Source of the DNA: CAYSEW01 sp964430245
Lineage (GTDB): Bacteria; Bacteroidota; Bacteroidia; Flavobacteriales_D; Parvicellaceae
Length of the DNA: 64,000 bases
Direction: 5' to 3'
NCBI GenBank assembly: GCA_964430245.1
Contig: CAYSEW010000003.1
Location: 1 to 64,000, forward strand
Under the pieces are notes generated by a model, which searched no databases, was not told the DNA's origin, and saw only the letters and a program-made list of their open reading frames with translations. Made by a program: the position numbers and the translations under genes. Every line of letters starts with the position of its first letter. The stretch's first letter is position 1. This document shows positions 35,230-43,909 of this stretch, piece by piece.

Positions 35230-36711
35230 TTACATAGATATGTAATCCACTGTTCTTTGAAGCTCAAAATGCATGACAGTGTCGTTCTCTATAAAAGGAA
35301 CTTCCTTTCTGTAATCGCTAAGAATATCTTCTACTATTACAGAAGATTTACCTGGCTTTCTGAATTCCAGTGCCTGAGCAGCAGCAAACAATTCTATCGC
35401 CAGTAATTTCTCTACATTTTCTATTACCTCCAATGCCTTGGTAGCTGCATTGGCACCCATGCTAACATGGTCTTCCTGCCCATTGGAAGAATCTATGGTA
35501 TCTACTGAGCAAGGCGTGCAAAGCTGCTTGTTTTTACTTACAATGGATGCAGCGGTATATTGAGGGATCATCAATCCGGAATTCAAACCAGAATCCTCTA
35601 TTAAAAAAGCAGGCAATCCTCTTTGCCCGGAAATGAGTTTGTAAACCCTTCTTTCTGAAATACTGCCAATTTCTGCCATGGCAATGCTCAGCTGATCGAG
35701 CGCTAAAGCCAATGGCTGGCCATGGAAATTACCGGCAGACACAATAAGATCGTCATCCGGAAAAATAGTAGGATTATCTGTAACTGAATTAATTTCTGTT
35801 TCTACTACCTGTATTATATAACTAAGCACATCCTTGGTAGCACCATGTACCTGTGGGACACAACGAAAAGAATAAGGGTCCTGAACATGATTCTTTTCCT
35901 TTTGCTGTAATTCGCTACCATCTAATACCATCCTTATTTTACGGGCAGTATCCAGCTGACCAGGGTGGCTCCTTACTATATGAACCTGATCCATGAAAGG
36001 ACTCAAATTAGCATCAAAAGCATCGATGGACATTGCTGCAATGGTGTCTGCCCAATGATTTGCATTCATAGATCGAATGATTCCATGAACAGCGTGAGCA
36101 CTCATGAACTGTGTACCATTTAATAAGGCCAATCCTTCCTTGGCTTTAAGTACAAATGGAGGTATAGACAATTCATCGAATACATCGGCAGATCTTCTGC
36201 GCTCTCCATTGTAATCTACATAACCCTCATGAATTAAAGGTAAAGACAGGTGTGCCAATGGCGCCAGGTCTCCAGATGCCCCCAATGAACCCTGTTTGTA
36301 AATAACAGGTAGTATATTGTTGTTGAACATGTAGATCAGCCTTTCCACCAATTCCAGGGAAACACCAGAATGTCCCAGTGAAAGTCCTTTGATCTTGAGC
36401 AGTAACATCATCTTTACAATTTCAGGGCTTACCTCATCTCCCATTCCACAAGCATGTGACATCACTAAATTTTTCTGTAGTTGATTAAGGTCTTCATTAG
36501 AAATGACCTTGTTACACAGGGCACCAAACCCTGTATTAATACCATAAAAGAGCTCTTTACTTCCTTTGATCTTATCTTCTAAGTATTTCCTACAATAAAC
36601 GATCTTTTCTTTTACCTCATTATCGAGTGCTAACGTTTGCTGATCTTGTGTAATCTGTGCTACATCTTCGATCTTTAGCTCTTCTGCTGTAATAATGTAA
36701 GTGCTGTTCAT
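35230..36711 (-). CDS. hutH: Histidine ammonia-lyase
   Basis: Deaminates L-histidine to urocanate. The 493-residue enzyme has the MIO-forming Ala-Ser-Gly at residues 145-147 in GSLGASGDLAPLAHLSL, YGINTGFG near the N-terminus, and the conserved QEDHVSMG loop. The stop is adjacent to a terminator, and hisS lies 4 bases upstream on the same strand. The other hut genes are not in the window, so whether this feeds a full catabolic pathway cannot be told here. Confidence 0.95.
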   Translation of the reverse strand: MNSTYIITAEELKIEDVAQITQDQQTLALDNEVKEKIVYCRKYLEDKIKGSKELFYGINTGFGALCNKVISNEDLNQLQKNLVMSHACGMGDEVSPEIVKMMLLLKIKGLSLGHSGVSLELVERLIYMFNNNILPVIYKQGSLGASGDLAPLAHLSLPLIHEGYVDYNGERRRSADVFDELSIPPFVLKAKEGLALLNGTQFMSAHAVHGIIRSMNANHWADTIAAMSIDAFDANLSPFMDQVHIVRSHPGQLDTARKIRMVLDGSELQQKEKNHVQDPYSFRCVPQVHGATKDVLSYIIQVVETEINSVTDNPTIFPDDDLIVSAGNFHGQPLALALDQLSIAMAEIGSISERRVYKLISGQRGLPAFLIEDSGLNSGLMIPQYTAASIVSKNKQLCTPCSVDTIDSSNGQEDHVSMGANAATKALEVIENVEKLLAIELFAAAQALEFRKPGKSSVIVEDILSDYRKEVPFIENDTVMHFELQRTVDYISM

Positions 36712-36715
36712 GGGA

Positions 36716-38074
36716 TTATTTTTTCAAAAGAGAAACAATGTCGTTAAATGGATGGAAATTTTGTTCGCCAGAATGCATGTCTTTTAGCTCATACTTATCA
36801 GCATCATCTCCTTTACCATCGAAAAGTACGTAAGGTATATCATTGGCATTGGCATATTTAAGCTGCTTGTTGAATTTTGCAGCATCCGGATAAAATTCCG
36901 TATGAATACCAGCCTTTCTAAATTCAGCTGCTAGCACCAGCATCTGCTCTTCATTGTTTCCATTGTTTACAATGAGTAGCTGTGTAGAATGTGCCTGCAG
37001 ATCGGGAAATAAACCCTTTTCTTCCATGAGGTCATAAATTCTATCTGCTCCAAAACTAATGCCTACACCAGAAATATTTTTCAATCCGAATATCCCAGTA
37101 AGATCATCGTAACGACCTCCTCCACACAAGCTGGAAGTTCCTTGCTCACCTACTACTTCAATAATGGCTCCTGTATAATAATTTAAACCTCTTGCTAAGG
37201 TCATGTCCAGCTCCAGCTTGGCATTTTGTAAACCATTTTTATCGAAAAAATTGAAAATCGTTTCCATTTCGTTCAAACCTTTCATTCCGGTTTCCGAGCT
37301 GGCTAGAATTACTCTTAATTCTTTTAGTTTTTCTGTAAAAGTTCCTTGAATCCTTAAAATGGGTTTTAACTGCTCTATGGCATTGGCAGAAATTCCTTTT
37401 TCTACTAGCTCTTCTATCACCTTCTCCTCACCTATTTTCTCCAGCTTATCTATGGCCACAGTAAGATCGATGAGCTTATCCTTTTCTCCTGTAATTTCTG
37501 AAATACCACTCAACACTTTTCTATTATTCACCTTTATAGTAAAGTCTTTGATCTGAAGATCACTGAACACCTCGTCTATTAATGAAATGAATTCTATTTC
37601 ATTATTCAATGAATTACTTCCTACTACATCTGCATCGCACTGATAAAATTCCCTATACCTACCTTTCTGTGGTCGATCTGCTCTCCATACTGGTTGTAGC
37701 TGATACCTTTTAAAAGGAAAGCTAATCTCATTCTGATGCTGAACTACATACCTTGCAAAAGGTACTGTTAAGTCGTATCTCAATGCTTCATTACATAGCT
37801 GATGCTCTATTTTTCCTTGTGATGTTGATTGATCAATATTTTTTAAAGCAGAAGACAGCTTTTCTCCTCTATTAAGAATCTTAAAAATAAGCCGATCCCC
37901 TTCTTCTCCATATTTACCAGTAAGAGTAGCTAAGCTTTCCATGGAAGGGGTTTCTATTTGTTTAAAACCATAATTTCTAAATGATCGCTGGATCACTTCA
38001 AAAATATAATTCCTTTTCATCATCACCGATGGTGAAAAATCTCTGGTGCCCTTTGGAATAGTTGGTTTGCTCAT
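36716..38074 (-). CDS. hisS: Histidyl-tRNA synthetase
   Basis: Class II synthetase of 452 residues. It opens PKGTRDFSPS, motif 2 reads QLQPVWRADRPQKGRYREFYQC, the histidine-A motif is LARGLNYYTG, and motif 3 is GVGISFGADRIYDLM. A C-terminal anticodon-binding domain follows. Cotranscribed with hutH, 4 bases apart, which links histidine charging with histidine breakdown. Confidence 0.97.
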   Translation of the reverse strand: MSKPTIPKGTRDFSPSVMMKRNYIFEVIQRSFRNYGFKQIETPSMESLATLTGKYGEEGDRLIFKILNRGEKLSSALKNIDQSTSQGKIEHQLCNEALRYDLTVPFARYVVQHQNEISFPFKRYQLQPVWRADRPQKGRYREFYQCDADVVGSNSLNNEIEFISLIDEVFSDLQIKDFTIKVNNRKVLSGISEITGEKDKLIDLTVAIDKLEKIGEEKVIEELVEKGISANAIEQLKPILRIQGTFTEKLKELRVILASSETGMKGLNEMETIFNFFDKNGLQNAKLELDMTLARGLNYYTGAIIEVVGEQGTSSLCGGGRYDDLTGIFGLKNISGVGISFGADRIYDLMEEKGLFPDLQAHSTQLLIVNNGNNEEQMLVLAAEFRKAGIHTEFYPDAAKFNKQLKYANANDIPYVLFDGKGDDADKYELKDMHSGEQNFHPFNDIVSLLKK

Positions 38075-38128
38075 TTTTATTAATTGGCTATAAATTTAGT
38101 ATTTGCTTTCGATATTCATAGCTAAAAT

Positions 38129-38962
38129 TCAATTGGATGATGAATTGATAAGATTACTCAATACTTTCTTTACCTTTTCATTGTTCATCATATGCCCACA
38201 TGGAACCTTATGCAAATGTATAAAGTCACTCTTAATTTGAAAGCGTTCTCCAATTTTTGGTGTAATGATGCTGTCAAATTCTCCAAAAATTAAATGGGTA
38301 TCTATTTGATGACGGTTGATATTTTCAGCAATTTTATTGAGGTCTGGAATTACATTCCTATAAGCCAGCCATGTATCATATACCTGAAATCTAGCTTTTT
38401 CACTTTTCATGTTTTCATTGAAATAATGGTACAACTTCTCACTTACAAAACCCAACTTATAGACCAGCTTAGATAAATTGAAATAAACCTTAGGCCTGTG
38501 GAGGGTTGTTTTCATGAGCTTTCTACCAAAAGCTGTAAACACAATTAATTTATACCATGGATTCATGTACAGTCCATCCGGAGCCATTAAGTAAACCTTG
38601 TCGATCTTTTCCGGATAAAGTTCCATAAGGGCAAGTGCTGTTTTACCACCCATACTATAACCCAGCAAAGAGATCTTATCTGCATTTTTTATAGTAGGAA
38701 TATTCATGTATAGCTCTCCTATTTCCTTTATTTCCAATGGTTGACCGTGCTTTCTATTTTCTGGATATTTGGCCTTCTCATGAAAAAAATGATTAACTCC
38801 TATTGTATTATACATTCCATTTAGAACCGGATCGAAATATTGCAGATCTTTTGCGGATTGTGCATAACCATGAAAAGCCAACATTGGCTTATCTCCATTA
38901 CTTACAGTAAGATAGGGCACTGTAAATTCTTCAGAACGATAAAATTGATAATCTAAACTCAA
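38129..38962 (-). CDS. Alpha/beta hydrolase
   Basis: A 277-residue alpha/beta hydrolase. LAFHGYAQSAKDL is the oxyanion strand-loop. LLGYSMGGKTALALMELYP carries the nucleophile elbow GYSMGG (Ser). FGEFDSIIT places the acid, and PCGHMM the catalytic His. The best start is TTG at 38962. No signal peptide. The substrate is unknown. It is the last chromosomal gene before the integrated element. Confidence 0.88.
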   Translation of the reverse strand: MSLDYQFYRSEEFTVPYLTVSNGDKPMLAFHGYAQSAKDLQYFDPVLNGMYNTIGVNHFFHEKAKYPENRKHGQPLEIKEIGELYMNIPTIKNADKISLLGYSMGGKTALALMELYPEKIDKVYLMAPDGLYMNPWYKLIVFTAFGRKLMKTTLHRPKVYFNLSKLVYKLGFVSEKLYHYFNENMKSEKARFQVYDTWLAYRNVIPDLNKIAENINRHQIDTHLIFGEFDSIITPKIGERFQIKSDFIHLHKVPCGHMMNNEKVKKVLSNLINSSSN

Positions 38963-39026
38963 TTACAATAGTTAAACAGAAAAGTACTTTAAAATTAAAA
39001 AGATTTAAATAGAAAACTCGATAAAC

Positions 39027-39054
39027 AAAAAAACCCATCTTTCGATGGGTTTTT
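39027..39054 (-). terminator. Terminator now at the left edge of the mobile element
   Basis: CCCATC (39034-39039), loop TTTC, GATGGG (39044-39049), with A7 on the left and T5 on the right. The longer U-run is for minus-strand transcription. If the element is removed, this hairpin would lie just downstream of tRNA-Ser, so it is probably that gene's terminator. Confidence 0.8.
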
Positions 39055-39095
39055 AAATTCTGGCGGAGAGAGGGGGACAGTTTTCGAACTCTTTA
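39055..39095. other. attL junction with 7-base core
   Basis: The core ggggaca (39073-39079) is also present at 53445-53451. To the left lies chromosomal sequence (tggcggagagag), to the right the open frame for the recombinase C-terminus. The left flank resembles a tRNA-Ser acceptor end (CTCTCTCCGCCA on the minus strand), possibly the scar of an older insertion. Confidence 0.7.
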
Positions 39096-39194
39096 TACGA
39101 AGATTTAGTAAGACTTCAAAAGCTTTCTGAAGAACTCGAAAGAGAGCTTCAACAAGCTGAGTTTGATTCTATTCCTGAATCTCTAAGTACTTAA
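39078..39194 (+). pseudogene. Displaced C-terminal coding segment of the serine recombinase
   Basis: Read from the core (CAG at 39078) the frame runs 37 further codons to TAA at 39194. It encodes a charged coiled-coil tail (FSNSLYEDLVRLQKLSEELE...). It has no start of its own. Joined at the core to the recombinase frame at 53450 it continues without a shift, giving 534 residues. It is thus the 3' part of the recombinase gene that integration has moved to the far end. Confidence 0.8.
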
Positions 39195-39514
39195 AAATAT
39201 TTTATAAAACCTAAAAAGGTTAAAATTCTCGTTTGAATTGTGGTGGTGCGAATATAACAAATGATTTAAGAATGAAGAGTTGGAAAGAAGATGTGAGAAT
39301 CGCAAAGAATTAATAAACCATAAAAGTAGTAGAGCAAAGTTTTAATCAATTATAGAAATCAGTTTTTTCTCACAGTGATTTATGCACAATTTGGCACATA
39401 ATTATGGATCAAATATTGGAGTTTTATCCTGAAATCGTCTTCAAGGAATTGAACATTGCTCAGCTTTGGCATTTAAGGCGCTGAATTTCAGTATCGCGTA
39501 TACGAAATCTCGTC
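39195..39514. other. Intergenic stretch without recognisable gene
   Basis: Left-end DNA of the element. It holds only a chance 26-codon frame (39404-39484). I see no promoter box, hairpin or repeat that can be supported. Confidence 0.5.
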
Positions 39515-39787
39515 CTAATTTGAACCATCAAAATAGTTGTCTAAGAGCCATTTCAATAGATAATTTCGATATTCAATCTTACTTTTTTTGGGAAGGTAAA
39601 TATGTCCTCTTCCTTTCTTTTTATGTTTAATAAGTTGCTTTCTCTCCAGTATACGAACAATAGTGGAGGTAGTATTATAAGCAGGTTTCGGAGCAGCATA
39701 AAAATCATTTATCTCTTGCACTGAGGCTTCTTTCAAATCCCACAATATTAGCATGAGCTGTTCTTCCTTAGGAGTTAATCTTTGCAT
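39515..39787 (-). CDS. BlaI/MecI/CopY-type winged-helix regulator
   Basis: A 90-residue protein with the N-terminal winged helix of this family: RLTPKEEQLMLILWDLKEASVQEI, then YNTTSTIVRILERKQLIKHKKKGRGHIY. It is shorter than the usual 120 residues, so the C-terminal dimer region is reduced. The usual partner, a BlaR1-like M56 sensor peptidase, is not nearby. It could control the element's own genes. No palindromic operator was found in front of it. Confidence 0.8.
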   Translation of the reverse strand: MQRLTPKEEQLMLILWDLKEASVQEINDFYAAPKPAYNTTSTIVRILERKQLIKHKKKGRGHIYLPKKSKIEYRNYLLKWLLDNYFDGSN

Positions 39788-39930
39788 AGTAAATTAATAA
39801 ATAGTCCTCTAGAGGCCCATTACTTTTTGTCTGTTAAAGTATCTGTCACTCGTTAAGTTTAGTGAAGGATTAATACTAAAAACTGTATCAGTTATTTGTC
39901 CAAAATAAATTTCATATTCGGTGGAAGTAT

Positions 39931-39968
39931 AAAAACTGAAGAGTAGTACAATTTAAATACTACTCTTC
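39931..39968 (-). terminator. Terminator of the left sigma/FecR operon
   Basis: GAAGAGTAGTA (39938-39948) and TACTACTCTTC (39958-39968), perfect 11-base arms with a 9-base loop. On the minus strand it is followed by AGTTTTT. It lies 118 bases downstream of the last gene of the minus-strand operon that begins at 42870. Confidence 0.8.
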
Positions 39969-40085
39969 AATTTTAGAGAATTGAAATGATGATCAAGAGT
40001 TACGAAAAGAATGTTAAACTATTGCGTTAAAGTGCACAACTTGAACATAAATCAATTCCCTTTTTTAGAGTCTTTCCATGGATTA

Positions 40086-40754
40086 TTAAAAATTATATCG
40101 ACCACCAATGCCACTTTGAAACCAAAACACAAATGGACTGTCATATATCTCAAGGAATAGATTCACATCTAAAAATAGTGAAATGGGAACTTTTTTGAAG
40201 GTATATTCTAATCCAGCAACCCCATCAGCTCCAAAGTCAAAATCTGTATAGGAACCACCGTCATCATAAATCCATGGACTACCATTAAACGGTTTATAAC
40301 GATATGAATACCTCACTGTTTGAAAGGCCATTTGTCCTCCAGCTCCTGCATACCACGAAAGTCCTTCCGCACCTGGAATATTCCAATGCCAAAGGTAATG
40401 AAGCTGTAACCCAAGTGGACGCGATCTTGAGAAGCCTAAATAGTCACAATCATCATAAGATGAAAGACAATACCGATCTTCCCATTCATTTCGATAGTGG
40501 CCATCCCAATAACCATTTTTTGCGATTGTATGGCTCAGACCAACGTTTAATTCAAGTGCCGTATTTCCAAAATACTTCTTTACGCTAATACCAGATGGAT
40601 CTCCAAAACGAAGCCCAATACCCCAATTATTTTCGCTACTGAAAGCTCCAGTATTTGTTTTACCGCTTTTGTCTTTATCTCCCTTAAAACCTTGCGCCTC
40701 CATTAAAAATGGGTAAAGGATAATAATCATAGTTATAAATATGTTTTTTTTCAT
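40086..40754 (-). CDS. Outer-membrane beta-barrel protein
   Basis: A 222-residue protein with a signal peptide (MKKNIFITMIIILYPFLMEAQG) and a pattern of amphipathic strands rich in aromatic residues, ending QSGIGGRYNF, a typical barrel C-terminus with a terminal Phe. Features such as GIGLRFGDPSGISVKKYF and YLWHWNIPG.. resemble small Bacteroidota barrel proteins. No ligand is predictable. It is the last gene of the operon sigma-FecR-lipoprotein-barrel. Confidence 0.8.
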   Translation of the reverse strand: MKKNIFITMIIILYPFLMEAQGFKGDKDKSGKTNTGAFSSENNWGIGLRFGDPSGISVKKYFGNTALELNVGLSHTIAKNGYWDGHYRNEWEDRYCLSSYDDCDYLGFSRSRPLGLQLHYLWHWNIPGAEGLSWYAGAGGQMAFQTVRYSYRYKPFNGSPWIYDDGGSYTDFDFGADGVAGLEYTFKKVPISLFLDVNLFLEIYDSPFVFWFQSGIGGRYNF

Positions 40755-40790
40755 AGTGATGTGTATTAAATTAAGTGATTACTAAATGTC

Positions 40791-41354
40791 TTATCCCAAC
40801 CATTTTGGTTGATCAAAAATGAGCCAACCACGAGAAGTATTAATACATTCTGATAAGAATATTTTATAATCGAGATTGTTGCTGCTGAATAGTACAGTGA
40901 CCTCAGCATAATCAACATTGTTCTCTGGATTCAATACGGTTTCAGTACTACCAAATTTTATCTCTTCCCATATTATTCCAGCTTCGACACCCTCTTCTTT
41001 TATTTCTTCAAACGAAAGCGCAGTATTTTCTTTAATTTTTTTGCTATTCTGCCCACTTCCTGCTAAAATTTCCTTCTTCTCTTCCTCAGTACCGTCATAG
41101 AGCCCTAATAGGTCTTTAAAGTCATCTTCACTGGGTAGAAATTGCTCAATCAATTCATACTTATCCTGTTGCAGTGCAAATACGAAGGTTTTTCCAAGTT
41201 GCTCTGTCGTTGTGTTACCAACTGTAATACTCTCATTCTGAGCTTCAGGAATTGATCGATCTGGGGAATCTGGTTTTTCTTCTCCAGAACCACAGCCTAT
41301 CAGCAAGAGCATACTCATTGGCCAAATGATATTCTTTAATCTGAGTTTATTCAT
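40791..41354 (-). CDS. Lipoprotein of unknown function
   Basis: A 187-residue lipoprotein with lipobox MLLLIGC (Cys about 21) and an acidic N-terminal linker, GSGEEKPDSPD. The body ends in strand-rich sequence (VLFSSNNLDYKIFLSECINTSRGWLIFDQP). It may be an NTF2-like or DUF4878-like fold; I cannot confirm this. It is 3 bases from the FecR-like gene and is probably cotranscribed. Confidence 0.72.
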   Translation of the reverse strand: MNKLRLKNIIWPMSMLLLIGCGSGEEKPDSPDRSIPEAQNESITVGNTTTEQLGKTFVFALQQDKYELIEQFLPSEDDFKDLLGLYDGTEEEKKEILAGSGQNSKKIKENTALSFEEIKEEGVEAGIIWEEIKFGSTETVLNPENNVDYAEVTVLFSSNNLDYKIFLSECINTSRGWLIFDQPKWLG

Positions 41355-41357
41355 AAT

Positions 41358-42224
41358 TTATAGTTTTTTAATTTTTAACTTGATATCCTGCAGAAATTCC
41401 TCTGATTTATCCACAAGTTTTCCCATCCAAGGAGGGCGATTATTTGAGGATTTATCAGTTGCTATTTTGTGATCTGAATCCGTAAAGATTCCGACCTCTC
41501 CCTTTTTTAGATGTACACTGTTCTCGTTATGGTCAATTGCTTTAAATTCAACCTCACCCTCAAATACCTCAACAACCTCCATTTCGTGCTCCTGACCATT
41601 TTTTACATTAAATGAAGTTCCAATAACTTTCACTTCGGTTAATCGACTTTGTACAATGAAGGGACTATTAGTGTCTGGTTCAACTTCAAAAAATGCCTCT
41701 CCACTGAGCTTTACAGATCGATTATTTTGATTGAAATCAGAGGTATAAGAAATTGAACTGTTAACGTTTAAAATGACCAATGAACTGTCAGGAAGGTAAT
41801 ACAGGACAATACTATCTTCCGCAACAACCATTGTGTAATTAATCTCTGGTTCGATCTTCACAATTTCGTTATCTAGATCTGAAATTGGAATCAAACTTAT
41901 TCCAATGAGCACTAATACGGATGCAGCAATTCCAATAAAAAGCCTTTTGCGAGATTTAGTCCTTAGAGTTGATTGAGAATCTTTGCTCAACAAGATTAGC
42001 ATTAACTCATTCCATTCCTTAGTCTTGTTAATTTTTTCAGACTTTTTGGACGAATAATAAAATTTCCACATTGAAGAAGACCTCTCCAATAATTCATGAT
42101 TATCTTCTGATTCATCCAACCAATTTTGTAATCGGATTCTTTCAACATCATCCAGATCATCTGCAAGATATTTGGCTATTAAGTCCCAAGGTGTTGGTTT
42201 GTTTTTCATTTTACTGTCCTTCAT
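41358..42224 (-). CDS. FecR-type anti-sigma factor
   Basis: A 288-residue membrane regulator: N-terminal cytoplasmic anti-sigma part (LAKYLADDLDDVERIRLQNWLDESEDN), one membrane helix (RLFIGIAASVLVLIGISLIPI, about 95-115) and a periplasmic FecR domain (VKLSGEAFFEVEPDTNSPFIVQSRLTEVKVIGTSFNVK). It lies 43 bases after the ECF sigma gene. Typical FecR systems are switched by a TonB-dependent transducer, but no SusC or TonB receptor gene is in this operon. Confidence 0.93.
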   Translation of the reverse strand: MKDSKMKNKPTPWDLIAKYLADDLDDVERIRLQNWLDESEDNHELLERSSSMWKFYYSSKKSEKINKTKEWNELMLILLSKDSQSTLRTKSRKRLFIGIAASVLVLIGISLIPISDLDNEIVKIEPEINYTMVVAEDSIVLYYLPDSSLVILNVNSSISYTSDFNQNNRSVKLSGEAFFEVEPDTNSPFIVQSRLTEVKVIGTSFNVKNGQEHEMEVVEVFEGEVEFKAIDHNENSVHLKKGEVGIFTDSDHKIATDKSSNNRPPWMGKLVDKSEEFLQDIKLKIKKL

Positions 42225-42267
42225 TTATTACAACAATTAATAATAGCTTTACCCCCAAAGTGCATTG

Positions 42268-42870
42268 CTAAAAGTTTCCGATATAAATCAAATGCACAGA
42301 GCTCAATAAATAAGTTAATATTGTTGACATACCCACAGTTGCTGTAAAAGCCAAAAATTCTTTAGTCATGTATGGACTTAAGGTATTTTGTAATTTTTTT
42401 AGAGCTATGCCCATCTGATTTTCGACCGTTTTTGGCGAAACGTCAAGATGATCTGCAATTTCTCTATACTTTAATCCTTCAAAACGGCTAAGTACAAAAA
42501 TTGCCTTACATTTTGGTGGCAATAATTCGATTGCTCTATCAATCTCCTTTTCTAACTCCTTCCCATACAGAACCTGATCAGGTGCGTCCCCATTTGAAGC
42601 AATCGCTATTGTTGCAGTTGAAAGAATTTGGATATTCCCCTTTCTTTTTTGAAGCTTATTCAATGATGCGTTTACAACAGACCTATATAAATATCCACCA
42701 TTTAGTTTTTGATCATCCATGTTCTCTTTCTTCTGCCAGATTTTAAGAAACACATCCTGTATAACGTCCTTGGCGTCATCACATTCACTTGTAATATTTA
42801 ATGCAGTCTGGAATAATTTGTCATAATGCTCTAAGAATGAATGTTGAATTTGTTCTAAACTAATTGGCAT
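42268..42870 (-). CDS. ECF sigma factor, Bacteroides-expansion type
   Basis: A 200-residue sigma-70 family protein: region 2 (FQTALNITSECDDAKDVIQDVFLKIWQ, YLYRSVVNASLNKLQKRK) and region 4 (LPPKCKAIFVLSRFEGLKYREIADHLDVSPKTVENQMGIALKKLQ). A hydrophobic C-terminal extension (LAFTATVGMSTILTYLLSSVHLIYIGNF) follows. First gene of the left operon, with a perfect 18-base palindrome 24 bases upstream of its start. It does not carry the TTCCAAC/TCGRCT promoter found further right. Confidence 0.93.
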   Translation of the reverse strand: MPISLEQIQHSFLEHYDKLFQTALNITSECDDAKDVIQDVFLKIWQKKENMDDQKLNGGYLYRSVVNASLNKLQKRKGNIQILSTATIAIASNGDAPDQVLYGKELEKEIDRAIELLPPKCKAIFVLSRFEGLKYREIADHLDVSPKTVENQMGIALKKLQNTLSPYMTKEFLAFTATVGMSTILTYLLSSVHLIYIGNF

Positions 42871-42893
42871 GAGTTATTTAGTTTTAATATTAT

Positions 42894-42911
42894 GTTACTT
42901 ATTTAAGTAAC
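42894..42911. promoter_or_regulatory. 18-base palindrome upstream of the left ECF sigma gene
   Basis: GTTACTTA-TT-TAAGTAAC, perfect 8-base arms. It lies 24-41 bases before the start codon at 42870, a normal operator position. The binding protein is unknown; the BlaI-like regulator of the same element is one candidate. The remaining bases to 43136 show nothing else. Confidence 0.5.
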
Positions 42912-43136
42912 AAATAAGAAAGAGAATACCCCCAAAAGATTTTTATCTTTTATACTTTTTAAGTACAAAACTGTCAATTAACATAAAAAGCCAGCAAACT
43001 AAAGGGTATAAAAAAACCATTAGCAATGAATCTAGGGTTATTACCTCTATTTATAAGGGTTAACTGTGTACTTATGAATGAATTCTAGAATTTCACTTTG
43101 ATTCCAGTTTATTAATAATAAAGTTTGACATTCATA

Positions 43137-43802
43137 CTATAAACTGGAATGAGATTTTTTCTTTTTTAGTCTAAATGTTGAACCCAAACCAACAATATTT
43201 GACGCTTTAGGATTGGCATTGAAAATTTCTCTTTCATAGATATAAAATGTACTCACATCCCACCATTTGGTTATTTTCCAATCCAACCCCCCAAATATTC
43301 TGAACTGCCTGAATTCCAAGCTTCTTGTTTTAAAAAAAATTTCTCCTCCAACATAAGGATCCACGAGTTTCGAGAGGTTATAATCAAATAAAACTTGATC
43401 TCTGATGTAAAAGTCATTCTTTCCTGACTGAAGAGCGTATCCAAACTGACCTCTGACTCTATTTCTGAAAGACAGTTTCTTCTTTTTCTTTTTTACATTG
43501 AACAACACATCAAAATTTCCTCTTAGTTTAATACCATTGTTTGGTCGTTGGGCGAATCTTATCCCCCATTTCAAACTCCAGAATCTTGAAAGTTTTAATT
43601 TTAAACCTACATCAGTAAAAACAGATTTTATAGTTGATATGTTATTATCGAATCTGATTTCGGGACCTACATTCAAACTAACTTTTTTACTTACCTTGAA
43701 TTTAAAATTCGATCCCGCCCAACCTTCAAAATCATGAGGAATTTGTGCTCTACTGATCAAACTCAGCACAAAGAGTAGGGAGATTAATAGAGATTTTTTC
43801 AT
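43137..43802 (-). CDS. DUF2490 outer-membrane protein
   Basis: A 221-residue exported protein. Signal peptide (MKKSLLISLLFVLSLISRAQ), then DFEGWAGSNFKFKVSKKVSLNVGPEIRFD and regular amphipathic strands ending NIVGLGSTFRLKKKK. This matches the DUF2490 barrel family. I place the start at the ATG at 43802, not at the in-frame ATG at 43817, because the sigma-type -10 box at 43820-43825 would put the transcript start near 43813. It is driven by promoter P1, divergent from the sigma operon. Confidence 0.85.
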   Translation of the reverse strand: MKKSLLISLLFVLSLISRAQIPHDFEGWAGSNFKFKVSKKVSLNVGPEIRFDNNISTIKSVFTDVGLKLKLSRFWSLKWGIRFAQRPNNGIKLRGNFDVLFNVKKKKKKLSFRNRVRGQFGYALQSGKNDFYIRDQVLFDYNLSKLVDPYVGGEIFFKTRSLEFRQFRIFGGLDWKITKWWDVSTFYIYEREIFNANPKASNIVGLGSTFRLKKKKSHSSL

Positions 43803-43819
43803 GTGTATCATTTGCATAA

Positions 43820-43848
43820 AGTCGAGCCGCCGTATGAATAAGTTGGAA
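43820..43848 (-). promoter_or_regulatory. ECF promoter P1 (minus strand)
   Basis: TTCCAAC (43842-43848) and TCGACT (43820-43825) with a 16-base spacer, reading toward the DUF2490 gene. One of five sites with the same two boxes and the same spacing in this element. Confidence 0.8.
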
Positions 43849-43864
43849 AATTTCTAGTTTAATT

Positions 43865-43893
43865 TTCCAACCCTTCTTAAATTAGGTTCGACT
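43865..43893 (+). promoter_or_regulatory. ECF promoter P2 (sigma operon)
   Basis: TTCCAAC (43865-43871), 16 bases, TCGACT (43888-43893). It stands 16 bases before the ATG at 43910 and drives the operon with the ECF sigma gene, so the sigma probably activates itself. Its -35 box and that of P1 form the arms of a 10-base inverted repeat (43842-43851 with 43862-43871). Confidence 0.82.
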
Positions 43894-43909
43894 TTTAATT
43901 GAAAAGGAT

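Noticed and set aside
39404..39484. 26-codon frame MDQILEFYPEIVF...
   Set aside because: Too short, no ribosome-binding site or promoter, and no sequence pattern that supports translation.
43803..43817. ATG at 43817 as start of the DUF2490 gene
   Set aside because: It lies too close to the -10 box, and the signal peptide begins at the ATG at 43802.
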